Below are positions 18,334 through 31,212 of a stretch of DNA of 64,000 nt, piece after piece (the stretch's first letter is position 1; each line of letters begins with the position of its first letter). The stretch is from positions 124,001 to 188,000 of the forward strand of contig NZ_SMCV01000007.1 in the NCBI RefSeq assembly GCF_004342285.1. Direction: 5' to 3'. Source of the DNA: Klebsiella sp. BIGb0138 (GTDB lineage: Bacteria > Pseudomonadota > Gammaproteobacteria > Enterobacterales > Enterobacteriaceae). A program made the translations under genes and the position numbers. The notes under the pieces were generated by a model. The model was not told where the DNA came from. It did not search any database and worked only from the letters and a program-made list of their open reading frames with translations.

Positions 18334-18759
18334 TCACTCCACCAGCAATAATTTATAAAGCGGTTGATTCTCTTCAACCAAATCAGCCAGCGTGTAGTTA
18401 TCTAGTTCCTTGAGAAAACTTTGCGCAGCTTCAGCCAGCGCCTTTTTCAGGCGACAGGCGGGAGTAATGTGGCAAAATTCGCTACTGCAATTGACCAGCG
18501 ATAGCGGCTCCAGATCGCGCACGACATCACCCACGCGAATGCTTTTCGCCGGCTTACCTAGCCGAATGCCCCCGTTCTTTCCCCGCACGGCCATCACGTA
18601 ACCAGCACGACTTAACTGATTGATTATTTTTACCATATGATTACGGGAAACGCCGTAGACCTCCGTCACTTCGGAGATACTGGTCATTCTGCCATCCGGC
18701 AGCGACGCCATATAAATCAGCGCGCGTAATCCGTAATCCGTGAAACTCGTTAACTGCAC
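18334..18759 (-). CDS. nsrR: Nitric oxide-sensing repressor NsrR
   Basis: 141-residue Rrf2-family regulator whose Fe-S cluster reacts with NO, relieving repression of hmp, ytfE and other NO-stress genes. The N-terminal winged helix contains [12 protein letters not shown]. The three cluster cysteines are in [15 protein letters not shown]. The GTG at 18759 is taken as the start because GAGG lies five bases upstream and E. coli NsrR begins [10 protein letters not shown] at this point; an upstream ATG would add 13 residues. Confidence 0.95.
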   Translation of the reverse strand: MQLTSFTDYGLRALIYMASLPDGRMTSISEVTEVYGVSRNHMVKIINQLSRAGYVMAVRGKNGGIRLGKPAKSIRVGDVVRDLEPLSLVNCSSEFCHITPACRLKKALAEAAQSFLKELDNYTLADLVEENQPLYKLLLVE

Positions 18760-18949
18760 ATCAACCTCAGGGTAAGGGGAAAGCGGCGTACACCTCATGC
18801 TTCAGGCTGCTTCTGCGTTGACTGACCGGGCGCATCCTGAATGCTTTTGTGTCGTGATCCTCGGGTAATAACGATATTAATACTGTATTGATGATAAACC
18901 AGCCAGCGCTCAGGCCGCTAATTTATTTGAAATGGGGCGGGTGAACAGC

Positions 18950-18978
18950 AAAAACAAGGGGCGCCCTATCGGCGCCCC
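18950..18978 (-). terminator. Intrinsic terminator downstream of purA
   Basis: Perfect 8-bp GC stem GGGGCGCC/GGCGCCCC (18958-18965 and 18971-18978, loop CTATC) followed on the minus strand by a T-rich run (TTGTTTTTG). It sits ten bases after the purA stop. Confidence 0.85.
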
Positions 18979-18987
18979 TGGAGATGA

Positions 18988-20289
<1,302 letters not shown>

Positions 20290-20292
20290 TCA

Positions 20293-20308
20293 AAATCACC
20301 GTTTGCTT
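20293..20308 (-). promoter_or_regulatory. Possible PurR operator half-site before purA
   Basis: The minus strand reads AAGCAAACGGTGATTT. The left half matches the PurR consensus ACGCAAACGTTTGCGT well (8 of 9) but the right half is poor (10 of 16 overall). E. coli purA is PurR-regulated, so a degenerate operator here is plausible. Confidence 0.35.
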
Positions 20309-20388
20309 AAAAATGGATTCTACCATCGCTTTTTCAGAGTTACAGCACTTTTTGCACTCAATTCCAGTCAAGTCTGACCACTTTTTGA

Positions 20389-20586
20389 TCAGCTCAGTGA
20401 TTTCGTCAACATGTAGTAGATGACAAACCCGGCAACCACAAGCCCCCCGCCGAAGCGGCGCAATAAATTATCCGGCAGCTGACTCATGGTCGCCACCATG
20501 CGACGCCAGGCGCGAGGATAGAGCAGCGGCCCAAGCCCTTCGAGTACTAAAACCAGCGCCAGCGCCAGCCAGATTGTTGCGTTCAT
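20389..20586 (-). CDS. yjeT: DUF2065 inner-membrane protein YjeT
   Basis: 65-residue protein with two predicted transmembrane helices (WLALALVLVLEGLGPLLY and the C-terminal GGLVVAGFVIYYML) joined by a basic loop containing PRAWRRM. DUF2065 proteins are widespread beside hflC and purA, and no biochemical function is established. Length matches E. coli YjeT. Confidence 0.9.
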   Translation of the reverse strand: MNATIWLALALVLVLEGLGPLLYPRAWRRMVATMSQLPDNLLRRFGGGLVVAGFVIYYMLTKSLS

Positions 20587-20758
20587 TATTGACCCTTAGA
20601 GAGAAACGTCCTCACCGCCCCCGCAAGGCGTCAGTGGCAGACATGCGGATATTTAACCGTTGCGCGCATTGTCAGGCATTTCAGCGCTATTATGAACTTC
20701 TTTTGTGAGAAATAGTTCATAACCCGTTGTGTTTCGGGTTATTTATAAGCGGTGAGCG

Positions 20759-20788
20759 ATAAAAAAAGGCGCCTTTCTCAAGGCGCCT
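20759..20788 (-). terminator. Intrinsic terminator downstream of hflC
   Basis: Self-complementary AGGCGCCT arms (20767-20774 and 20781-20788, loop TTCTCA) followed on the minus strand by a run of seven T. It lies 18 bases after the hflC stop and ends the hfl transcript before yjeT-purA. Confidence 0.85.
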
Positions 20789-20806
20789 GATGACTCACGA
20801 CAGGAC

Positions 20807-21811
20807 TTACTTGCGAACGGTGTCCGGTGACTTCATATAGCGGAAGAAATCGCTATCCGGGCTGAGCACCATCACATCCTGATTGCTCTGGAAGCTATTC
20901 TCGTAGGCGCGCAGGCTGCGGATAAAGGCGTAGAAGCCCGGATCCTGGCTAAACGCATCGGCAAACAGCTTCGCCGATTCGGCATCGCCTTCACCACGCA
21001 TGATACGGCCCTGACGTTCCGCTTCAGCCAGCGTTTTGGTGACTTCATAGTCCGCCGTTGCCCGCAGCTTCTCAGCCTCTTCCTGACCCTGTGAACGGTG
21101 GCGACGAGCAACCGCTTCACGCTCGGCGCGCATACGGTTGTAAATCGCTTCCGACACTTCGGCCGGCAGGTTGATCTGCTTAATCCGGACGTCGACAACT
21201 TCAATACCCAGCGCCGCCATACTGTTCGGGTTAACGACCGGTACCTTACCATTCGTTTCAGCGGAGACGCGCTCCGCCGCTTTGGCGATAGCATCGTCGG
21301 CAGCCGGGGTGCTGACTTCATCTTCCGTGCCCGCAGAGCCGGAGTTCAACGCATCGCGAACTTCCAGCGTCAGGCGCCCGCGGGAATCGGTGACGATATC
21401 TTTCACGTCCAGGCGACCAATTTCAGAACGCAGACGGTCAGAGAATTTACGCTTCAGCAGCACCTCGGCCTGGGAGACGTCGCCGCCGCCGGTAGCCAGG
21501 TAGTAGCGGCTGAAGTCGCTGATACGCCATTTGATGTAGGAGTCAACGATCAGGTCTTTCTTCTCTTTGGTGACAAAGCGATCGGCCTGGTTGTCCATGG
21601 TCTGGATACGCGCATCCAGCATTTTCACTGACTCAATGAACGGGATCTTGAAGTGCAGACCCGGCGCATACACCAGCGGTTTGTTTTCACTATCGCGCAG
21701 AACTTTACCAAAACGCAGCGTAATGCCGCGCTCGCCCTCTTTGACGACAAAGATAGACATGTAAAGCACTACCAGCACGATGACAATTATCGCAATAACA
21801 GATTTACGCAT
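20807..21811 (-). CDS. hflC: HflC, modulator of FtsH protease
   Basis: 334-residue SPFH/Band 7 membrane protein. One N-terminal helix (VIAIIVIVLVVLYMSIFVV) anchors it in the inner membrane with a large periplasmic Band 7 domain (KEGERGITLRFGKV, VDVRIKQINLPAEVS). HflC and HflK form a complex around FtsH and control its access to membrane substrates. It follows hflK by two bases. Confidence 0.97.
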   Translation of the reverse strand: MRKSVIAIIVIVLVVLYMSIFVVKEGERGITLRFGKVLRDSENKPLVYAPGLHFKIPFIESVKMLDARIQTMDNQADRFVTKEKKDLIVDSYIKWRISDFSRYYLATGGGDVSQAEVLLKRKFSDRLRSEIGRLDVKDIVTDSRGRLTLEVRDALNSGSAGTEDEVSTPAADDAIAKAAERVSAETNGKVPVVNPNSMAALGIEVVDVRIKQINLPAEVSEAIYNRMRAEREAVARRHRSQGQEEAEKLRATADYEVTKTLAEAERQGRIMRGEGDAESAKLFADAFSQDPGFYAFIRSLRAYENSFQSNQDVMVLSPDSDFFRYMKSPDTVRK

Positions 21812-21813
21812 CG

Positions 21814-23070
21814 TTATTCCCCCTGACGCTGGTAGTCGTTACGCTGCGCGTTGGCGCGGCGTTGGTCCATAATGTTGCCGTCCGTAGCGGTCGGCGTGGT
21901 GCTGGCACTGCTTGAGCTGGATGCAGGCGGCAGGCGCAGCAAATCGTTCGCGCCACTGCTACCGCTCTTTGCCGCCGGGGCGCCAGCGCCTTTCAGCATC
22001 TGGTCCAGAGGCAGAACCATCAGGTTGCCGCCCTTATCGTTAACCAGCACTTTGCGGGTATGGCTCAGCACTTTTTCCATGCTTTCGATATACAGACGTT
22101 CACGGGTAATTTCCGGCGCCGCTTTATACTCCGGCAGGATCTTCGCAAAGCGCGCGACTTCACCCTGAGCTTCGAGGACGGTCTGAGTCTTATACGCACG
22201 CGCCTCTTCGAGGATACGCTGCGCCTGACCATTGGCGCGCGGCTGAACTTCGTTGGTATACGCTTCGGCTTCACGGATGTACTGCTGTTCGTTCTCACGA
22301 GCCGCAATCGCATCATCAAACGCCGCCTTCACTTCCTCCGGCGGACGCGCGGTCTGGAAGTTGACGTCCAGCAGGGTAATACCCATGTTGTACGGACGGA
22401 TGGTCTCTTCCAGCTCACGCTGGGTATCGCTACGAATAACGGTACGACCTTCGGTCAGGATGCGGTCCATCGTGTACTTGCCGATCACGCCGCGCAGGGC
22501 GCTGTCGGTCGCCTGACGCAGGCTGTCGTCTGCGCTGGCTACGCTAAACAGGTAGCGCTCCGGATCGGTCACGCGATACTGCACGTTCATCTCCACGCGC
22601 ACGACGTTTTCATCAGACGTCAGCATGACGCCAGAAGCCGCCAGTTCACGTACCGATTCAACGTTTACCGCCTGCACGTTATCGATAAAGGTTGGCTTCC
22701 AGTTAAGACCAGGCTCAACCAGATGGCTGAATTTACCAAAGCGCGTGACCACACCGCGTTCCGCTTCCTTGATGGTATAGAACCCGCTGGCCGCCCAGAT
22801 AATTACCGCGGCGACAGCGACGATGCCGACAATGCGTCCGCCCATCGGGCCACGCGGTCCCAGAGAGCCGCTACCGCTCCCCTGGCCCCCTTTGCCGCCA
22901 CCGAGCCCGCCAAGTTTTTTACTTAACTTGCGGAAGATATCATCCAGATCGGGTGGCCCCTGCTCACGACCACCTTTATTGCCATTTCCCCCAGAGTTGC
23001 CGCCTTGGTTATTGCTGCTTCCCCACGGGTCGCGGTCCTGTCCGTTATTACCGGGCTGATTCCACGCCAT
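21814..23070 (-). CDS. hflK: HflK, modulator of FtsH protease
   Basis: 418-residue partner of HflC. The cytoplasmic N-terminus (about 75 residues) is rich in Gly, Asn and Pro. A single helix (GIVAVAAVIIWAASGF) and a periplasmic Band 7 domain (TIKEAERGVVTRFGKF, then NVQYRVTDPERYLFSV) follow, and the tail is Ser/Ala/Thr-rich. It forms the alternating HflK-HflC cage around FtsH. It follows hflX by 65 bases in the hfq-hflX-hflK-hflC series. Confidence 0.97.
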   Translation of the reverse strand: MAWNQPGNNGQDRDPWGSSNNQGGNSGGNGNKGGREQGPPDLDDIFRKLSKKLGGLGGGKGGQGSGSGSLGPRGPMGGRIVGIVAVAAVIIWAASGFYTIKEAERGVVTRFGKFSHLVEPGLNWKPTFIDNVQAVNVESVRELAASGVMLTSDENVVRVEMNVQYRVTDPERYLFSVASADDSLRQATDSALRGVIGKYTMDRILTEGRTVIRSDTQRELEETIRPYNMGITLLDVNFQTARPPEEVKAAFDDAIAARENEQQYIREAEAYTNEVQPRANGQAQRILEEARAYKTQTVLEAQGEVARFAKILPEYKAAPEITRERLYIESMEKVLSHTRKVLVNDKGGNLMVLPLDQMLKGAGAPAAKSGSSGANDLLRLPPASSSSSASTTPTATDGNIMDQRRANAQRNDYQRQGE

Positions 23071-23135
23071 GTATATGCTCCATATTTGTTTTTGATATCC
23101 CCACAGGGGTTAATATCTTCAGGCAAGCTGCAAGG

Positions 23136-24416
23136 TCAAATCACGTAATCAACCAGCGCTGGCTCTTGTTTACAGAGGCGACGCCAGTCAACGATCGGCA
23201 TGCGCACCTGCAGACCCACGCTGCCGTCATCCTCCAGCCACTCTTTTTCTATCGCCTGAAGCTGATAAAAACGACTTCTCAGCCGCCCTTCCCGTGGCGG
23301 TAGACGCAGCGTGTGCTGCGCTACTTCACCGGAAAGCCGCTCCGTCAAAGCCTGAAAAAGCAGCGGTACGCCAACTCCGGTCTGGGCGGAGAGCCAGACC
23401 CGAATCGGTTTATTCTCTTCATCTCGGTCGATACGCGGTTCAAAATCATCCAGCATGTCGATTTTGTTCATCACCAGCAGCATCGGGATCTCATCGGCCT
23501 CGATTTCAGCAAGAACCGTATTTACCGCGTCAATGTTTTCCTGCACACGGACATCGGCGGCATCAATCACGTGCAGCAGCAGCGTCGCCTCACGCGTCTC
23601 CTGCAAGGTGGCTTTAAACGCTGCCACCAGATCGTGCGGCAGATGGCGAATAAAGCCGACGGTATCCGCCAGCACTGTCTCGCCAACATCCGTCACATCA
23701 ATGCGGCGCAGCGTCGGGTCCAGCGTCGCGAACAGCTGATTCGCCGCGTAGACCTCAGCTTCAGTTATCTGGTTGAACAGCGTAGATTTTCCGGCGTTGG
23801 TGTAACCCACCAGCGAGACGGTAGGAATATCGGCTTTGGCTCGTGACCGCCGTCCCTGTTCACGCTGCTTTGACACTTTCTCCAGCCGCGACAGGATCTG
23901 CATAATCCGATTGCGCAGTAGTCGACGGTCAGTTTCGAGCTGGGTTTCACCCGGGCCGCGCAAACCAATCCCGCCTTTCTGTCTTTCAAGGTGGGTCCAG
24001 CCGCGTACCAGGCGCGTGGCCATGTGACGCAGCTGTGCCAGCTCAACCTGCAGTTTCCCTTCATGGGTACGCGCGCGCTGGGCGAAAATATCTAAAATAA
24101 GACCGGTGCGATCGATAACCCGGCATTCGCATAAGCGTTCCAGATTACGTTCCTGAGCCGGGCTCAGAGCATGATCGAACAGCACGACTGACGCGCCGGT
24201 CGCTTTTACGGCTTCCGCAATTTCGACAGCCTTACCTTCACCAACAAAATATTTTGGGTGCGGTGCTTTACGGCTACCGGTAATCACCTGCATTGCTTCG
24301 ACACCGGCAGAGGAGACCAGGGATTCAAACTCCTGAAGGTCTTCCATATCTTTGTCTTGCGAAAAATAGATGTGTACCAGCACCGCCTGCTCACCGGCAT
24401 CATAACGGTCAAACAA
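23136..24416 (-). CDS. hflX: Ribosome-splitting GTPase HflX
   Basis: 426-residue GTPase that dissociates stalled ribosomes, especially in heat shock. The N-terminal HflX-specific domain carries [17 protein letters not shown], and a linker helix contains [12 protein letters not shown]. The G domain has G1 [13 protein letters not shown]3 [10 protein letters not shown] and G4 NKID. Length equals E. coli HflX. Confidence 0.97.
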   Translation of the reverse strand: MFDRYDAGEQAVLVHIYFSQDKDMEDLQEFESLVSSAGVEAMQVITGSRKAPHPKYFVGEGKAVEIAEAVKATGASVVLFDHALSPAQERNLERLCECRVIDRTGLILDIFAQRARTHEGKLQVELAQLRHMATRLVRGWTHLERQKGGIGLRGPGETQLETDRRLLRNRIMQILSRLEKVSKQREQGRRSRAKADIPTVSLVGYTNAGKSTLFNQITEAEVYAANQLFATLDPTLRRIDVTDVGETVLADTVGFIRHLPHDLVAAFKATLQETREATLLLHVIDAADVRVQENIDAVNTVLAEIEADEIPMLLVMNKIDMLDDFEPRIDRDEENKPIRVWLSAQTGVGVPLLFQALTERLSGEVAQHTLRLPPREGRLRSRFYQLQAIEKEWLEDDGSVGLQVRMPIVDWRRLCKQEPALVDYVI

Positions 24417-24558
24417 GCGTAAACCCCTTCTAAAATACCAGCGGGGAACACAGTTACCCGTCGTCTTTCAGGTCGCATGGGCGTTGGCTTTCTTAGCCGG
24501 CCCTTAGCGAGCCGCCGCACGCGTCGTTCAAATCTGCACCTGGCAAATTTGTCTTTAG

Positions 24559-24590
24559 CCCCAGTCACTTACTTACGCAAATGACTGGGG
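24559..24590. repeat. Inverted repeat between hfq and hflX
   Basis: Perfect 9-bp arms CCCCAGTCA (24559-24567) and TGACTGGGG (24582-24590) around a 14-base loop, in the 255-bp gap between hfq and hflX. There is no T run on either side, so it is not a standard terminator; it may block 3' exonucleases or form part of the hfq 3' untranslated region. No gene is seen in this gap. Confidence 0.5.
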
Positions 24591-24671
24591 TGTCACTCCG
24601 CGCCGCCATCCTGCAACCTGAAACTCAGAGAGTAAAAACGGGTTCCCCGGCATGGAAAAACAGCATCAACC

Positions 24672-24992
<321 letters not shown>

Positions 24993-25072
24993 TTATATGT
25001 ATGCTTGTTTTGTACTCAGAACCTTGCGATTCTTAAAAAAAATTACGCACGATACGGTTTAATTGTACACGT

Positions 25073-26023
25073 TCAGTCTTGGCTCGCACCAACTACCTGT
25101 AATACTTTGTTGAGCGCCTGTTCAGGTTGTTCACTATCCAGCCAGTGAATACCTTCCCAACCGCGCAACCAGGTGACCTGACGTTTCGCTAACTGTCTCG
25201 TCGCGCAAACACCTCGATAAACCATTTCATCATACGGGATCTCGCCATCAAGATATGACCACATCTGGCGGTATCCGACACAACGAATGGAAGGCATATC
25301 CGTATGCAAATCTCCGCGGGCAAATAGCGCCCGTACTTCTGCTTCAAAACCCGAAGCCAACATCTGATGAAAACGCTGTTCTATGCGTTGATGGAGCAGT
25401 TCACGGCTCGCCGGGGCGATGGCGAACTGATGCACCTGGTACGGCAGAGCGTCTCCTGACGTTTGCGTCAGTTCCGTTAAAGTTTTACCCGAAATGAAAA
25501 AAACTTCCAGTGCTCGGGAAAGTCTTTGCGGATCATTTGGATGAATACGCGCGGCGGCTACGGGATCGATCTCCTGTAGCTGCCGATGCAGTGCGTGCCA
25601 CCCCTGCTCAGCCGCCTGTTGCTCAATTTTGGCCCTGACCTGAGGATCCGCCGAAGGTAACGGCGACAACCCTTCCAGCAACGCTTTGAAATACAACATT
25701 GTTCCGCCAACCAGCAGCGGAATTCGCCCGGCAGCGACAATATCCGCCATCTCTGCCAGCGCATCGCGACGAAAGTCCGCCGCGGAATAGGCCTCTGCCG
25801 GGTCGCGAATATCCAGCAACCGATGCGGCGCAGCGCTCAGCTCCGCGGCATCCGGCTTGGCTGTGCCGATATCCATTCCTCGATAGATAAGGGCGGAATC
25901 CACACTAATCAACTCTACCGGTAAAATTTTACGCAAAGCGATCGCTAATGCGGTTTTGCCGGAGGCCGTTGGGCCCATTAAAAATATTGCCTTAGGCAGG
26001 CTCGCCTTCGTGACATCACTCAT
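25073..26023 (-). CDS. miaA: tRNA dimethylallyltransferase MiaA
   Basis: 316-residue enzyme that transfers a dimethylallyl group to A37 of tRNAs reading UNN codons. The P-loop is [13 protein letters not shown], the substrate aspartate lies in [19 protein letters not shown], and [19 protein letters not shown] and [10 protein letters not shown] are conserved. Its start overlaps the end of mutL by 8 bases, the arrangement known from E. coli, where hfq follows in the same superoperon. Confidence 0.97.
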   Translation of the reverse strand: MSDVTKASLPKAIFLMGPTASGKTALAIALRKILPVELISVDSALIYRGMDIGTAKPDAAELSAAPHRLLDIRDPAEAYSAADFRRDALAEMADIVAAGRIPLLVGGTMLYFKALLEGLSPLPSADPQVRAKIEQQAAEQGWHALHRQLQEIDPVAAARIHPNDPQRLSRALEVFFISGKTLTELTQTSGDALPYQVHQFAIAPASRELLHQRIEQRFHQMLASGFEAEVRALFARGDLHTDMPSIRCVGYRQMWSYLDGEIPYDEMVYRGVCATRQLAKRQVTWLRGWEGIHWLDSEQPEQALNKVLQVVGASQD

Positions 26024-27878
26024 CTTTCAGGGCATTCATCGCCGAATGTAAATCAACAGGTTGTAACAGCCCACCCGGCGGCGCTTTGACCAGTTGCGGG
26101 CACAAACGTTCAACGTCTGCCAGCACGGCAATAGCCTGCGCCATATTCCACTGCGCATGTTCGCTCGCCAGATTACGCGCTATCCACTGCGCGATGTTGC
26201 CAACGTCGAATGCCTTTTGCTGCGCCAGGTAGCCTATCAGTTCAGGAATCAAGATTTGTAAATTTTGTTGTCTTAAGGGTAAAGGCACTGCGCGCACCGT
26301 CAAATGTTGGGCATCTGATTGCAGATCGATACCCAGCATGGCCAGCGCCGACTGCGCTTTACCCAGCGCTTCTTTCTCCGCGGCAGACGCTTTGAGCCGC
26401 AGCGGGATCAGCAGCGGCTGAGCACAAACCGGCTCGACCTCCGGCGTCAGCTGCGCCTGGCGCAACCAGCGCTCGGCCACCGGCAATGCCAGCAGCGCCA
26501 GCTTACCGTCACGTTCCAGCAGCGCGCAATCGCCCCCCACGAGGGTCAACACGCGACCAAAGCTTTGGCTATGGCCGGATAACCCTTCTGCGGCCGGCGT
26601 CGACGGCGGGCTTTTACGCTCAGCGGCCGGCGTTTCCAGCAGCTGGCGATACAACGCCCCCTGCTGTTTTTGATAACCCGGCTGCGCGTGCGGCCAGCTG
26701 GCGGAGCCCGCAGAAGCGGAGCCGGCCGATGGCCGCGGCGTGTCGCCGTGATAGCCCGGCGCGGCGGGTTCACGCACGGCGGCGGGCTGGGCAAACTGGT
26801 TGCCGCCCGCCGCAATACGGTTTTCCGGCACCTGCGGGCGCGCCGGTTGGTCCTCATCGGCCGCCAGCGGCGCGTTAAGCTGCTGCTGAAGCACGCTCAG
26901 GACGCCCTGATAGATAAAGTCATGCACCAGACGCGACTGATGGAAACGGACTTCGTGCTTAGCCGGATGGACGTTGACATCCACCTGGTGCGGATCGATC
27001 TGCAGATAAAGCACAAATGCGGGCTGCTGATCGGCCCCCAGCTTATCTTCGCAGGCCTGACGAATGGCGTGGTTGATTAAGCGATCACGCATCATGCGGC
27101 CGTTGACGTAGCAATACTGAATTTCCGCCAGCGTCGGGTTGGTATGCAGCGGATCGGCCACCCAGCCGCTGAGGGTTAGATCGCCATGCAGCCATTCAAT
27201 GGCCAGCGCATGGTCGAGAAACGACGTGCCGCAGATCGCCCCTAACCGCCGCTCGCGCTGCCCGCCCTGGGGCACGGCCCGGTACTGACGCACCGCTTTA
27301 CCGTTGTGGCTGAGGTTAATGGTGACATCGAAACGCGCCAGCGCGATACGCCTGACGATCTCGTCGATATGGCCAAACTCGGTCTTTTCGGTGCGCATAA
27401 ACTTGCGCCGCGCCGGAGTGTTGTAGAACAGATCCAGCACTTCCAGCGTGGTGCCAACCGGGTGCGCCGCTGGCTTGACGGTCACCTCCTGATCGCGCCC
27501 TTCGGCATACGCCTGCCAGGCTTCCTGTTGCTCCGCCGTACGGGAGGTCAGGGTCAGCCTGGCAACCGAGCTAATACTGGCCAGCGCTTCGCCGCGAAAG
27601 CCGAGGCTGATGATCGCTTCCAGATCGTCAAGTGAGGCAATCTTACTGGTGGCGTGACGAGCCAACGCCAGCGCCAGCTCGTCTTTTTTGATTCCGCAGC
27701 CGTTGTCACGAATACGAATAAGCTTCGCCCCGCCGCGTTCGATATCAATATCAATTCGCGTGGCTCCCGCGTCGAGACTGTTTTCGACCAGCTCCTTGAC
27801 CACCGACGCCGGACGTTCCACCACCTCACCTGCGGCAATCTGGTTGGCGAGCTGCGGCGGTAGAACCTGAATCGGCAT
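26016..27878 (-). CDS. mutL: DNA mismatch repair protein MutL
   Basis: 620-residue GHKL ATPase linking MutS to MutH and UvrD. N-terminal ATP motifs are [12 protein letters not shown] (catalytic Glu), IRDNGCGI and [13 protein letters not shown] Pro/Ala/Gly-rich linker of about 100 residues separates these from the C-terminal dimerisation domain. The metal-dependent endonuclease motif of other bacteria's MutL is absent, as expected where MutH does the nicking. It is 10 bases after amiB and overlaps miaA. Confidence 0.97.
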   Translation of the reverse strand: MPIQVLPPQLANQIAAGEVVERPASVVKELVENSLDAGATRIDIDIERGGAKLIRIRDNGCGIKKDELALALARHATSKIASLDDLEAIISLGFRGEALASISSVARLTLTSRTAEQQEAWQAYAEGRDQEVTVKPAAHPVGTTLEVLDLFYNTPARRKFMRTEKTEFGHIDEIVRRIALARFDVTINLSHNGKAVRQYRAVPQGGQRERRLGAICGTSFLDHALAIEWLHGDLTLSGWVADPLHTNPTLAEIQYCYVNGRMMRDRLINHAIRQACEDKLGADQQPAFVLYLQIDPHQVDVNVHPAKHEVRFHQSRLVHDFIYQGVLSVLQQQLNAPLAADEDQPARPQVPENRIAAGGNQFAQPAAVREPAAPGYHGDTPRPSAGSASAGSASWPHAQPGYQKQQGALYRQLLETPAAERKSPPSTPAAEGLSGHSQSFGRVLTLVGGDCALLERDGKLALLALPVAERWLRQAQLTPEVEPVCAQPLLIPLRLKASAAEKEALGKAQSALAMLGIDLQSDAQHLTVRAVPLPLRQQNLQILIPELIGYLAQQKAFDVGNIAQWIARNLASEHAQWNMAQAIAVLADVERLCPQLVKAPPGGLLQPVDLHSAMNALKDE

Positions 27879-27888
27879 GACTGACTCC

Positions 27889-29223
27889 TTAATTTATCAA
27901 CATCTTGCCAGGCGAAGTCGCGCTGGCGGTTTGCGCGGGCTCACCGCGCGGTGCCGACTGCAGCGGATGCTGCATAAAATAGTTACGCAGGCCGTTATAA
28001 ATGGCTTCGGCCACCTGCTGCTGGTAATTGTCGCTACCCAACAGGCGCTCTTCCCCGGTATTGCTGATAAACCCGGTTTCCACCAGAATCGATGGAATAT
28101 CCGGTGAGCGCAATACGCCAAGGCTGGCGTGCTCCGGGCGGCGTTTGTGCAGATCGCCCACCCGCTGCAGCTGGCTCAATACGTTTGTCGCCACATCATA
28201 GCCAACGCGCTGTGAATGGCCGAACTGTAAATCCAGCACCGCCTGGCTCAGGTAAGGGTCTGACTGGCTGTTCGCCAGCACGTCGCCCGCGCCGCCGAGC
28301 AGCTCAGATTGTTTCTCATGCTGCTCAAGCCAGCCCGCCATCTCGCTGTTTGCACGGCGGTTGGACAGCACCCACACCGACGCCCCGGTCGCCTCGCGGT
28401 TCGGCGCCGCATCGGCGTGAATCGATACCAGGAAGTTGGCGTTCTGTTTACGCGCGACGTCCGAACGCCCCATCACCGAAATGAAATAGTCGCCATCGCG
28501 GGTCATCACCGGCCTGAACATCGGATCAGCGCTGAGCAAAGCGCGCAGCTTGCGGGCGATGGCGATAGTTACGTTCTTCTCTTTAGTGCCGTTCTGACCG
28601 ATCGCGCCGGGATCCTGACCGCCGTGACCGGCGTCGATGGCGATAATCACCTTATCGTCCGTCGCCACCGCGCGGCTCACCGGGCGCGTCACGCTCTGGC
28701 TTTGGCTGCTGCTCATCGCCGTTTGCCGCTCGCTCCCCGATGATTTAAACGGATTACGGGCCGGTTCTGCCGGACGGGAAGGCAAACGCGGTTGCTCCAC
28801 CCGTTTTGCGACAACCGGTGGCGGAGGAGGCGGCGGGGCATCGGCATTAATGGTGAACACCACGGTATAGTTCGCGCCGTTTTGCTGCTTCACCGCCCGG
28901 GTTTTACCATCCTCGGTCAGATCGACCAGCAGGCGCAGAGACTGCGTATCCTGCGGCGTCCCCGCGCGAATGCTTTTCACCAGATTGCTGCCGCTAAACA
29001 ACAGCGGCAGCCCCTGCAGCACGCCGGTCTGCTTAATATCCAGCGCCACGGTGCGCTTGCCCTGTGGGCTAAACGAGTATTCGGGATCGCCGATAAAACT
29101 AATGGTAATACGGGCTTGCTGATCTCCGTTTGAGACCTGGATATCGGATAAACTGGCCGCGGTGGCCTGAATGCTCCACAGCATCAGCGCGGCGGCCAGC
29201 CAACTGGTTATGCGATATATCAT
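27889..29223 (-). CDS. amiB: N-acetylmuramoyl-L-alanine amidase AmiB
   Basis: 444-residue periplasmic zinc amidase that splits septal peptidoglycan under EnvC control. A signal peptide precedes an AMIN septal-targeting domain (about residues 25-130, containing [19 protein letters not shown]). A Pro-rich linker and the Amidase_3 domain follow, with zinc ligands in [11 protein letters not shown] and SIHADAA and the catalytic Glu in LVETGFISN. Length equals E. coli AmiB within a residue. Confidence 0.96.
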   Translation of the reverse strand: MIYRITSWLAAALMLWSIQATAASLSDIQVSNGDQQARITISFIGDPEYSFSPQGKRTVALDIKQTGVLQGLPLLFSGSNLVKSIRAGTPQDTQSLRLLVDLTEDGKTRAVKQQNGANYTVVFTINADAPPPPPPPVVAKRVEQPRLPSRPAEPARNPFKSSGSERQTAMSSSQSQSVTRPVSRAVATDDKVIIAIDAGHGGQDPGAIGQNGTKEKNVTIAIARKLRALLSADPMFRPVMTRDGDYFISVMGRSDVARKQNANFLVSIHADAAPNREATGASVWVLSNRRANSEMAGWLEQHEKQSELLGGAGDVLANSQSDPYLSQAVLDLQFGHSQRVGYDVATNVLSQLQRVGDLHKRRPEHASLGVLRSPDIPSILVETGFISNTGEERLLGSDNYQQQVAEAIYNGLRNYFMQHPLQSAPRGEPAQTASATSPGKMLIN

Positions 29224-29234
29224 CCCGTTATCCT

Positions 29235-29693
29235 TCAGGCTAAACGCGTCAATAAAGACTCACCCAATGAGGAGACCGCCGTTACGCGCGCCTCACGCCC
29301 TTGTGCCTGATACGCAAGATGGATTTCGACATCTGGCTCAGGCAGCACACCCGCTCCTTGTTGTGGCCATTCCACCAGGCAGATGGCATCGTCAGCAAAA
29401 TAATCGCGGATCCCCATAAATTCGAGCTCTTCGGGGTCCGCCAGGCGATAGAGATCGAAGTGATACACCATCAGGTTTTCGAGGGTGTAGGGCTCAACCA
29501 GGGTATAGGTCGGGCTTTTGACATTGCCGCGATGGCCCAGCGCCTGCAAAAAGCCACGGCTGAAGGTCGTTTTACCGGCGCCTAAATCGCCGTACAGATA
29601 GATGACCGTGGCGCCGGAACAGGCCTGCGCAATACGGTCGCCAAGGTCTAAAGTGGCCTGCTCGTCAGGTAAAGGAATCACTCGGTTAATCAT
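29235..29693 (-). CDS. tsaE: tRNA threonylcarbamoyladenosine biosynthesis ATPase TsaE
   Basis: 152-residue ATPase needed for t6A37 formation in tRNA, acting with TsaB, TsaC and TsaD. Walker A is [17 protein letters not shown], and [12 protein letters not shown] and [14 protein letters not shown] are family motifs. It overlaps the end of nnr by 8 bases and precedes amiB by 11, an operon order conserved in enterobacteria. Confidence 0.96.
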   Translation of the reverse strand: MINRVIPLPDEQATLDLGDRIAQACSGATVIYLYGDLGAGKTTFSRGFLQALGHRGNVKSPTYTLVEPYTLENLMVYHFDLYRLADPEELEFMGIRDYFADDAICLVEWPQQGAGVLPEPDVEIHLAYQAQGREARVTAVSSLGESLLTRLA

Positions 29694-31212
29694 GGTCCAG
29701 GTCTATCACATCCGGGTTAACAACACGCCTGAGCGTGGAAAAGAGATCGGTCGCCAGCATCCCGCGACTGCCATCGCGGGCAGCCAGCCGGTCAGCGGCT
29801 TCGCCGTGCGCCACGCAGCCGGCGCAGGCAGCATCATACGGCGTCAGGCGTTGCCCTAACAGCGCGGCGATAATGCCGGTCAGCACATCGCCCATTCCGC
29901 CGCTGGCCATACCCGCATTGCCGGCATCGATAATACCCATCTCACCTGCTTCGCTGGCCACCACCGTGCCCGCGCCCTTCAGCACGACCACGCCACCGTA
30001 ACGTTTTACCAGACGCTGTGCAGAAAGTAAGCGATCGCTTTCAATTTCTGCCACGTTGCAGTTCAGCAGACGGGCGGCTTCACCGGGGTGCGGCGTCAGC
30101 ACCCGATTGTGACGTTTATCGGGATTGATTGCCAGCAGGTTCAACGCATCCGCATCCCACACCATCGGTTTGCGAAAGTTCTCCACCTGACGCAGCGCCT
30201 GAGCCCCCCATTCGCTTTGCCCAAGACCCGGACCAATCGCCACCACATCCGCCCATTGCAGACTGTCCGCCAGGCTCTGCGCCGTCAGCTCATGAACCAT
30301 CAGTTCGGGCCTGGCCGTGACGACAGGCGCAATATTTTCCTTGTGAGTAAGTACTCGCACTAAGCCTGCTCCGGCCCGCAGCGCCGCCTCGCCGGTCATG
30401 CGAATGGCGCCTGCAGTACCGCGATCGCCGCCGACGATCGCCAGTTTGCCGTGATCGCCTTTATGCGATGTCGGACGCCGCGGCGGGAGCCAGCCCGCCA
30501 GCTGCGAAGCCTCGAAACGTCTCAGCGGGATAGCCTGCCCCGCCAGCCAGCGCTCGAGGCCGAGTGCGTGATAATACAGATGGCCCACGACATCACGGGC
30601 TTTACCGGTCAGCAGCCCCGGTTTGAGGCCAATAAATATCACCGTGCAGTCCGCATCCACCACCGCTCCCGGCGCGGCGCCGGTTTGGGCGTTGAGACCG
30701 GAGGGAATATCCAGCGCCACCACCGGCGCCGGATGAGCATTCACCCGCTCGATCAGGGCCGCAACGTGCTCCCGCGGGGCGCTGTGTAGCCCGGTACCGA
30801 GCAGCCCGTCAATAATTAACGCAATATCAGGCGGCCAGGGAATATCCGCCGCGTGGATGGTGCCGCCCGCGTTCAGCCACTCCTCACGCGCGGCGCTGGC
30901 CTCTTCCGGTAGCGGTTTCTCGCCCTCCAGCGCCAGCAGCGTGACGGCGATACCTTCCGCCTGCGCCAGACGCGCCACGACATAACCGTCGCCGCCGTTA
31001 TTGCCATGACCGCAGAGAATCAGCCAGTGCCGACGCTCGGGATAGTCGGCCCTCGCTTGTTGAAAAGCGGCTTCGCCCGCCCGCCGCATCAGCTCAAACA
31101 GCGTCAGTCCGAGCGCGTCCGCCGCCTCTTTTTCCGCACGGCGCAGCGCATCCGCAGGCCAGATGAAGTGTGGTATACTGATAAGGTTTTTCGTCATTGT
31201 ATGGTCCATCAT
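29686..31212 (-). CDS. nnr: Bifunctional NAD(P)HX epimerase/ADP-dependent dehydratase Nnr
   Basis: 508-residue repair enzyme for hydrated NADH and NADPH. The N-terminal YjeF_N epimerase half contains [15 protein letters not shown] and [14 protein letters not shown]. The C-terminal ADP-dependent dehydratase half contains [28 protein letters not shown] and the nucleotide-site motif [21 protein letters not shown] lies eight bases before the first ATG. Its start codon overlaps that of divergent queG by two bases, so each promoter must lie inside the other gene. Confidence 0.95.
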   Translation of the reverse strand: MMDHTMTKNLISIPHFIWPADALRRAEKEAADALGLTLFELMRRAGEAAFQQARADYPERRHWLILCGHGNNGGDGYVVARLAQAEGIAVTLLALEGEKPLPEEASAAREEWLNAGGTIHAADIPWPPDIALIIDGLLGTGLHSAPREHVAALIERVNAHPAPVVALDIPSGLNAQTGAAPGAVVDADCTVIFIGLKPGLLTGKARDVVGHLYYHALGLERWLAGQAIPLRRFEASQLAGWLPPRRPTSHKGDHGKLAIVGGDRGTAGAIRMTGEAALRAGAGLVRVLTHKENIAPVVTARPELMVHELTAQSLADSLQWADVVAIGPGLGQSEWGAQALRQVENFRKPMVWDADALNLLAINPDKRHNRVLTPHPGEAARLLNCNVAEIESDRLLSAQRLVKRYGGVVVLKGAGTVVASEAGEMGIIDAGNAGMASGGMGDVLTGIIAALLGQRLTPYDAACAGCVAHGEAADRLAARDGSRGMLATDLFSTLRRVVNPDVIDLDHD

